54,745 nucleotides of DNA, from the NCBI GenBank assembly GCA_022844015.1, contig JALHMO010000019.1:1-54745 (forward strand). Reading direction: 5' to 3'. A program made the translations under genes and the position numbers. The notes beneath the pieces are model-generated. The model had not been told where the DNA came from. It made no database searches and was given only the letters and a program-made list of their open reading frames with translations. The stretch comes from Reyranella sp. GTDB lineage: Bacteria; Pseudomonadota; Alphaproteobacteria; Reyranellales; Reyranellaceae. Positions 49,847 to 54,745 of the stretch are shown piece after piece; position 1 is the stretch's first letter; each line of letters starts with the position of its first letter.

Positions 49847-50959
49847 TTACGACGTCGAGCCGACCACGCCTTCGATGAGGTAATTCATGCTCTCCAGCTT
49901 GGGCTCGGTCTGGCTGTAAGTGGTGCCGGCCGGGACCACCATGTTACCCTTGTTGTCCTTCAGGCCGTCCTTGAAGATCGCGAAGTTGCCGGTGAGCATC
50001 TCTGCCTTCACGGCGTCGGCCTTGGTGCGCGCCCCGGCCGTCACGGCCGGGCCGTAGGCGGAGGGACGGACGAAGCCAGCCTTGAGGCCGCCGCGCACGA
50101 AGTTGCCGGGCGCCTGACCCTTCTTCATCGCCTCGATGAAGTCGACGTAGACTTTCTCCCAGTTCCACTCGGCCCCCGTCAGGTAGCCCTTGGGCGCCAG
50201 CTTGGACTGGTTGCAGTGATAGCCGCAGGTGAAGATGCCGGCGCGCTCTGCGGTCTCGATCACCACCTTCGGCGAATCGACATGGCAGGTCACGACGTCG
50301 ATGCCCTGAGCGATCATGCTGTTGGTCGCCTCGGCTTCCTTGACCGGCATTGCCCAGTCGCCGGTGAAGATCACCTGGGTGGTGATCTTCGGGTTGACCG
50401 ACCTGGCGCCGAGCGTGAAGGCGTTGATGTTGCGCAGCACCTGCGGGATCGGCTTGGCGGCGACGAAGCCCAGCTTGCCGCTCTTGGTGGTCGAGCCGGC
50501 GGCGATGCCGTTGAGATATTGGCACTCGTCGATGTAGCCGAAGTAGCTGCCGGTGTTCTTCGGGTTCTTGCCTTCCTGCCAGAGGCCGCCGCAGTGGCGG
50601 AACTGCACGGCCGGGAACCTGGCCGCTTCCTTCAGCATGTGCGGATCGAAGTAGCCGAACGAGGTCGGGAACAGCAGCGTCGCGCCATCGAGGTTGATCA
50701 TGCTCTGCATCGACTTCTCGACCGCGACCGTCTCCGGCACCTTCTCTTCCTCGACGACCTTGACTCCGGGCATCTTCTTCAGGATGGCGGCCGCCTCGGC
50801 GTGCGCCTGGTTGTAGCCGTAGTCGTCGCGCGGCCCGACATAGATGAAGCCGACGACCAGGGGCTTCTGCGCCTGGGCGTTGCCGGCGAGGCCGAGGGCG
50901 GCCGCACCCGAGGCGCCAACCAGAAGGCCGCGGCGCCCGATACTGAACGTGTCGCTCAT
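49847..50959 (-). CDS. BMP-family substrate-binding protein
   Basis: A 370-aa periplasmic protein of the basic-membrane-protein (PnrA/BmpA) family, whose known members bind purine nucleosides or other bases. A Tat-like start (SIGRRGLLVGASGAAALGLA) precedes cleavage near AQA. Family features are VVGFIYVGPRDDYGYNQAHAEAA, LLFPTSFGYFDPHMLKEAARFP, CQYLNGIAAGSTTKSGKLGFV and VVTCHVDSPKVVIETAERAGI. ATG 50959 is preceded by GGGGGAAAGCA. It is first in the operon and divergent from a GntR regulator gene across a region with two operator-like repeats. Confidence 0.92.
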   Translation of the reverse strand: MSDTFSIGRRGLLVGASGAAALGLAGNAQAQKPLVVGFIYVGPRDDYGYNQAHAEAAAILKKMPGVKVVEEEKVPETVAVEKSMQSMINLDGATLLFPTSFGYFDPHMLKEAARFPAVQFRHCGGLWQEGKNPKNTGSYFGYIDECQYLNGIAAGSTTKSGKLGFVAAKPIPQVLRNINAFTLGARSVNPKITTQVIFTGDWAMPVKEAEATNSMIAQGIDVVTCHVDSPKVVIETAERAGIFTCGYHCNQSKLAPKGYLTGAEWNWEKVYVDFIEAMKKGQAPGNFVRGGLKAGFVRPSAYGPAVTAGARTKADAVKAEMLTGNFAIFKDGLKDNKGNMVVPAGTTYSQTEPKLESMNYLIEGVVGSTS

Positions 50960-51142
50960 TGCTTTCCCCCTGCTGCTGTCTTCGGCCAGTGGTGACCCGA
51001 AGGGCAGGGAGCAACCAACATGCCATCGGCGCGCTGACAGGCGGCACTGCCCGAAATCGACGTCGAATCGGGGGGAAAGCGAGGCGTCACACGGCCGCCG
51101 CGGCGTTGCTCGCGGGCGGGCAAGCCGAGGAGTTGGGCATCG

Positions 51143-51154
51143 ATTGTATGCAAT
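51143..51154. promoter_or_regulatory. GntR operator candidate, site 1
   Basis: ATTGTATGCAAT has symmetric ATTG...CAAT ends around TATG, close to the TTGTATACAA-like half-sites bound by FCD-type GntR regulators. It lies between the BMP operon (start 50959) and the gntR gene (start 51252), sharing ATTGTATGCA with site 2. Confidence 0.5.
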
Positions 51155-51213
51155 GTCGGCAGGTTGCATTCCGTTTGGGCATCATGTGGGCCGTTCGCGG
51201 GATTGGCATCCAA

Positions 51214-51223
51214 ATTGTATGCA
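51214..51223. promoter_or_regulatory. GntR operator candidate, site 2
   Basis: ATTGTATGCA repeats site 1 exactly over ten bases in the same orientation, 71 bp downstream (about seven helical turns). It ends 28 bp before the gntR start codon, well placed for autoregulation. Confidence 0.5.
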
Positions 51224-51251
51224 GCGACTGCGCCGACGAGGCGGATGGAGC

Positions 51252-51908
51252 ATGCAGGCGGACAATCCCACCCGGGCCGAGAAGCTCGCCACGGCGATTG
51301 CGGATGGCATCCTGGACGGCACGCTGAAGCCGGGGCTGCGGCTCGACGAGCTCGGCCTGGCGCGCCAGCACGGCGTGTCGCGCACGCCGGTGCGCGAGGC
51401 GCTGCGCCAGCTCATGCAAAGCGGCCTGATCGACATGCGCCCGCGCAAGGGCGCGGTGGTCTCCAAGGCGACGCCGCTGCAAGTCGAGAGCCTGTTCGTC
51501 GCCATGGCGGAGATGGAGGCGACCTGCGCCCGTCTCGCCGCCATGAGCATGACGCCGATCGAGCGGCGGCGCCTGCAGGCGCGGCACGACGCCATGACGG
51601 CGCTCGCGGCGGCGGGCGACCCGGATGCCTACTCCGATGCCAATGTCGCCTTCCATTCGGCGATCTACGCCGGCGCGCACAACGCGCCCATCGCCGAGTT
51701 CGCCCTCGGCCTGCGCCGGCGAGTCGGGCCGTTCCGGCGCGCCCAGTTCCAGGTCGAAGGCCGCCTGCTGCGGTCCAACCAGGAGCACGACGCCGTCGTC
51801 CGCGCGATCCTCTCGGGCGACGCCGCCGGCGCCCATGCCGCCATGCTCCACCACGTCAGCCTGGTCGAGGACGCCTTCGAGACCTTCGCGGCGACGAACG
51901 CGGCGTGA
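51252..51908 (+). CDS. GntR-family transcriptional regulator (FCD subfamily)
   Basis: A 218-aa DNA-binding regulator. The winged helix-turn-helix spans residues about 8-72 (AEKLATAIADGILDGTLKPGLRLDE, then LARQHGVSRTPVREALRQLMQSGLI and MRPRKGAVV). The C-terminal FCD ligand-sensing domain (about 85-210) has a probable metal-site Asp/His set (SDANVAFHSAIYAGAHN, RSNQEHDAVVRAILSGD, HAAMLHHVSLVE). ATG 51252 follows GGAG closely. It is divergent from the BMP transporter operon and probably represses it until a substrate or breakdown product binds; this is inferred from position and from the two ATTGTATGCA sites between them. Confidence 0.92.
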   Translation: MQADNPTRAEKLATAIADGILDGTLKPGLRLDELGLARQHGVSRTPVREALRQLMQSGLIDMRPRKGAVVSKATPLQVESLFVAMAEMEATCARLAAMSMTPIERRRLQARHDAMTALAAAGDPDAYSDANVAFHSAIYAGAHNAPIAEFALGLRRRVGPFRRAQFQVEGRLLRSNQEHDAVVRAILSGDAAGAHAAMLHHVSLVEDAFETFAATNAA

Positions 51909-51996
51909 CGCCTTCTGCGCTCCTTACTCCGCCAGACGGGGCACTCCCCTGATTGCGCATCGACTACGCAGGGCACTCGCAATTGGACAAGATATT

Positions 51997-52117
51997 CCGT
52001 CATCCCGAGCGGAGCCGCCGAAGGGCGGCGCAGCCGAGGGACCTTTCTCACTGCTATCGCGACAAGAGAGGTCCCTCCACTACGCCTCGCTGCGCTTGGC
52101 TCCGGTCGGGATGACGG
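51997..52117. repeat. MITE-like repeat, family B (copy 3, 121 bp)
   Basis: CCGTCATCCCGA and TCGGGATGACGG ends, inner GAGGGACCTTTCTC against GAGAGGTCCCTC, and outer GCAGGGCACTCGC / CCAAATGCCCTGCC extensions. The right side is followed by GTGTTTTTTC, so on the plus strand it could terminate gntR. It lies between gntR and the convergent cfa-like gene. Confidence 0.85.
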
Positions 52118-52187
52118 TGTTTTTTCTTATCCAAATGCCCTGCCCAGTTACGGGGCAGCGTTCGAGGATGGGGAGAGACTCGAGACG

Positions 52188-53429
52188 TTACTCCGCGGCC
52201 ATGGAGCGGGGGCGGTGCAGGCCGCCCTCGGCGTCGATCACGTAGTCGCGGGTGAGCGGCACGGCATCCTGGCGGCGGGCGAGCTGAATCTGGAAGACCA
52301 TCTGGTTCATGTACCGGAACGCCACCTCGCAACCCGCGAGGTAGAACTCCCACATCCGGCAGAAGCGGTCGTCGTACCCTGCGATCTGCTTGATCTGCTC
52401 GCGGTTGGCAAGGAAGCGCAGGCGCCAGTGCCGCAGCGTCTCCGCATAATGGAGCCGCAGCACCTCGATATCCGCCACCCACAGGCCGACCTTCTCGATC
52501 GCCGCCAGGACCTCCGACAGCGCCGGCGTGTAGCCGCCCGGGAATATGTACTTGCGCAGCCACGTATTCGTGCCGCCGGGGGGTTCCATGCGTCCGATCG
52601 AGTGCAGCAGCATCACGCCGTCCTCGGTCAGCAAGTCCTTCACCTTGGTGAAGAACTCGACATAGTGGGCCGACCCGACATGCTCGAACATGCCGACCGA
52701 GACGATGCGATCGTAGCGCCCGGTTTCCTGGCGATAGTCGAGCAGCTTGAAACGGACGCGGTCGGCGAGGCCGCCCTCGAGGGCGCGGCGGCTGGCGACA
52801 GCGTGCTGCGACGCCGACAGGGTCACTCCCGTCGTGTCGACGCCGAACTGCTGGCTCAGGAAGAGAGCCATGCCGCCCCAGCCCGAGCCGATGTCGAGGA
52901 CGCGCTGCCCCGGCTCGAGCAGCAGCTTCGCAGCGATGTGCCGCTTCTTGTCGAGCTGCGCCTCCTCGAGCGATTCATCCCCGGTGCGGAAGTAGGCGCA
53001 GGAATACTGCCGGTCGCGGTCGAGGAAGAAGTCGTAGAGCTGGTCCTTGAGGTCGTAGTGGTGGGCGACGTTCTTCTGTGCCTTGCCGATGGGGTTGTAG
53101 TGCTCCACGGCGCGCAGCCAGCGCTGCAGCGCATAGGACCAGCGCACCATCGGCGTCGCATCGAGCGCCTGCATGTTGCGGCCGATCAGGTCGAGCAGAT
53201 CGTAGATGTCGCCGCCGGCCTCGATGGTCACCCTGCCGTCCATGTAGGCCTCGCCCAGGGCCAGCCGCGGGCGCACGGCCAGCCGCAGGCCGGTCCACCG
53301 ATCGTGAACCCGCATGGTGACCGACGGGCCGGGCCGGGCACCTTCAATGCGATGCGGCCGTCCGGACGCATCGATCACGGTCAGCTGGCCTTCACCCAAT
53401 ACGCGGGTGAGGACCTCGACGAACAGCAT
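52188..53429 (-). CDS. Cyclopropane-fatty-acyl-phospholipid synthase-like SAM methyltransferase
   Basis: A 413-aa enzyme that would add a methylene group from S-adenosylmethionine to unsaturated acyl chains of membrane lipids. The N-terminal domain (about 1-110) is the CFA-specific part with RLALGEAYMDGRVTIE. NPIGKAQKNVAHHYDLKDQLYDFFLD and YSCAYFRTGDESLEEAQLDKK are hallmark CFA segments. The SAM motif VLDIGSGWGGMALFL starts near residue 175, and SVGMFEHVG and KYIFPGGYTPALSEV follow. ATG 53429 follows GGGAAGCGAGG. It is a single gene, convergent with gntR across a family B repeat. A fatty-acid methyltransferase of other outcome is possible. Confidence 0.9.
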   Translation of the reverse strand: MLFVEVLTRVLGEGQLTVIDASGRPHRIEGARPGPSVTMRVHDRWTGLRLAVRPRLALGEAYMDGRVTIEAGGDIYDLLDLIGRNMQALDATPMVRWSYALQRWLRAVEHYNPIGKAQKNVAHHYDLKDQLYDFFLDRDRQYSCAYFRTGDESLEEAQLDKKRHIAAKLLLEPGQRVLDIGSGWGGMALFLSQQFGVDTTGVTLSASQHAVASRRALEGGLADRVRFKLLDYRQETGRYDRIVSVGMFEHVGSAHYVEFFTKVKDLLTEDGVMLLHSIGRMEPPGGTNTWLRKYIFPGGYTPALSEVLAAIEKVGLWVADIEVLRLHYAETLRHWRLRFLANREQIKQIAGYDDRFCRMWEFYLAGCEVAFRYMNQMVFQIQLARRQDAVPLTRDYVIDAEGGLHRPRSMAAE

Positions 53430-53657
53430 CCTCGCTTCCCCCGAGCAACGAGCCTGGGGAAGCGACCGGACACTTCCCTTGGCTCCGAGTGGGACTTGAG
53501 GGGAAATCTTAATCCAAGTGGCAATTTCAAGGCAAAGGGGAGGAGCCGGGATAATTTCTCGTGGAGAACGTGAAAGCCTGTGCGCATGCGAGCGATTTGC
53601 AAGATCGCATGGTTGCTGCTAAGGAAAGTGACAATCACTCGCACTTGGAGGCCGACT

Positions 53658-54689
53658 GTGAAGAGACGTGCGCTGCTTGGAAGCGGATTGGCGCTTGGCG
53701 CCGGTGCGATGGTATGGCGCCGGGCCGAGGCCCAGGCGACGCTCAATCTCTACTCGGCGCGTCACTACAACACCGACGAAGCCCTGTACGGCAACTTCGC
53801 CGACCAGAGCGGCGTCAAGATAAACCGCATCGACGCGGAGCCCGATCCGCTGCTCGAGCGACTGCGGGCGGAGGGCGACAAGAGCCCGTGCGATGTTCTC
53901 ATCACCACCGATGCCGGCCGTATCGAGCGTGCCCGCCAACTCGGGGTCTTGCAGCCGGTGGCCTCGGATGTGCTGACCAAGGCGGTACCGGCACATCTGC
54001 GCGATCCCGACAACACCTGGTTCGGCTTCTCGGTGCGTGCCCGGGTCATCGTCTACAGCAAGGAGCGCGTGACGGCCGCCAATGCCCCTCAGAACTACGA
54101 GGACCTGGCGGACCCGAAATGGAAAGGCAAGTTGCTGATCCGCCCGTCCGGCCACATTTACAATCAATCGCTCGTGGGCTCGCTGCTCGCGGCGAACGGG
54201 CCGGACAAGGTGGAGGCCTGGGCCAAGGGGGTTGCCGCCAACCTGGCGCGGCCGCCGCGCGGCGGCGACACCGACCAGATCAAGGCCGTCGCCGCCGGTG
54301 AAGGCGACCTCGCCCTGGTCAACACCTACTACTTCGTGAACCTGATGCGGTCCAAGAAGCCGGAGGATCGCGAGGTCGCGGCCAAGTGCGCCGTCATGTT
54401 CCCCAACCAGTCTAACCGCGGGACGCATGTCAACATCAGCGGCGGAGCGGTGGCCCGTCATGCGCCCAACAAGGCGGCAGCCGTGCGATTCCTGGAATAT
54501 CTCGTGTCGCCCCAGGCCCAGCGCTACTTCGCCGAGGGCAATTCCGAGTTCCCCGTCGTCGCCGGCGCCGAGCTGTCGCCCGAGCTCAAGTCGCTCGGCA
54601 GCTTCAAGCAGGATCAGCTGAACGCCCGGGTGTACGCGCAGAACAACGCCGAAGCGCTCAAGGTCATGGACCGCGCGGGCTGGAAGTAG
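53658..54689 (+). CDS. Fe(3+)-type ABC transporter substrate-binding protein (FutA/FbpA-like)
   Basis: A 343-aa periplasmic binding protein of the ferric-iron (FbpA/FutA) group. A Tat-like signal (KRRALLGSGLALGAGAM) precedes cleavage near AEAQA. The mature part starts TLNLYSARHYNTDEALYGNF, the usual FutA opening, then DVLITTDAGRIERAR, NYEDLADPKWKGKLLIRPSG, and the late LVNTYYFVNLMR with the paired tyrosines that bind iron. GTG 53658 is preferred for its GGAGG ribosome site; an ATG 26 codons earlier would place a second hydrophobic stretch before the signal. No permease or ATPase gene follows within the window. Confidence 0.9.
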   Translation: MKRRALLGSGLALGAGAMVWRRAEAQATLNLYSARHYNTDEALYGNFADQSGVKINRIDAEPDPLLERLRAEGDKSPCDVLITTDAGRIERARQLGVLQPVASDVLTKAVPAHLRDPDNTWFGFSVRARVIVYSKERVTAANAPQNYEDLADPKWKGKLLIRPSGHIYNQSLVGSLLAANGPDKVEAWAKGVAANLARPPRGGDTDQIKAVAAGEGDLALVNTYYFVNLMRSKKPEDREVAAKCAVMFPNQSNRGTHVNISGGAVARHAPNKAAAVRFLEYLVSPQAQRYFAEGNSEFPVVAGAELSPELKSLGSFKQDQLNARVYAQNNAEALKVMDRAGWK

Positions 54690-54745
54690 CGCCGGACCGG
54701 TCGATCGCGCGGCACAGCACGATCACCGGCGCCATCGACACGACG

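Overview
The window is GC-rich, densely coded DNA from what looks like an alphaproteobacterial chromosome. The evidence is the dnaB-alr-mlaEF-radA-cvpA-purF housekeeping block, an alphaproteobacterial-type ArgE, two TRAP transporters, several ABC importers with Tat-like signal peptides, and many short palindromic intergenic repeats. A Rhodospirillales or Reyranella-like host is my guess; a 16S or whole-genome comparison would be needed to settle it. No plasmid or phage genes, transposase, integrase or CRISPR array was seen.

Layout. (1) 1-10.1 kb, plus strand: the end of an exopolysaccharide locus. It holds a truncated glycosyltransferase, a Wzy-like polymerase and two more GT4 glycosyltransferases. 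After a 367-bp non-coding stretch come a secreted protein with GPLQ hexapeptide repeats, an outer-membrane beta-barrel, a short Wza/GumB-like OPX lipoprotein and a Wzc-type BY-kinase. Together these could polymerise, control and export one polysaccharide. (2) 10.1-14.8 kb: small metabolic and stress genes (Asp/Glu racemase, DUF2076, Nu-class GST, DUF3574, Dps, ArgE), then tRNA-Ser(GCU). (3) 15.0-19.8 kb, minus: a MalEFGK-type ABC importer, with a 136-bp palindromic repeat between the binding-protein gene and the permeases. (4) 20.1-23.1 kb: an SLC13/TrkA-C permease, a tiny Cys-rich secreted peptide and a HpcH/HpaI aldolase, then 646 bp of repeat mosaic. (5) 23.8-30.7 kb: two complete TRAP transporters, divergently oriented, each with a strong hairpin between dctP and dctQM. 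(6) 30.9-33.1 kb: two unrecognised genes, one a 609-aa membrane-anchored TPR-like protein. (7) 33.0-42.3 kb, minus: SDR, purF, cvpA, radA, mlaF, mlaE, alr and dnaB, with two related long palindromic repeats bordering the mlaF-mlaE-alr block. (8) 42.9-44.8 kb: a CoA-transferase with an unusual C-terminal extension. (9) 45.4-51.9 kb: a BMP-family ABC importer operon that includes a biuret-hydrolase-like cysteine hydrolase, with a divergent GntR/FCD regulator and two matching operator-like sites. Three MITE-like repeats lie in and around it. (10) 52.2-54.7 kb: a cyclopropane-fatty-acid-synthase-like methyltransferase and an Fe(3+)-type ABC binding protein.

The points most worth following up are the two-part outer-membrane polysaccharide exporter with its repeat protein, the biuret-hydrolase/BMP transporter/GntR unit, the MITE-like repeat family, and the recurring placement of hairpins between solute-binding-protein genes and their permease genes. 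All functions are inferred from sequence read by eye; no database search was run.
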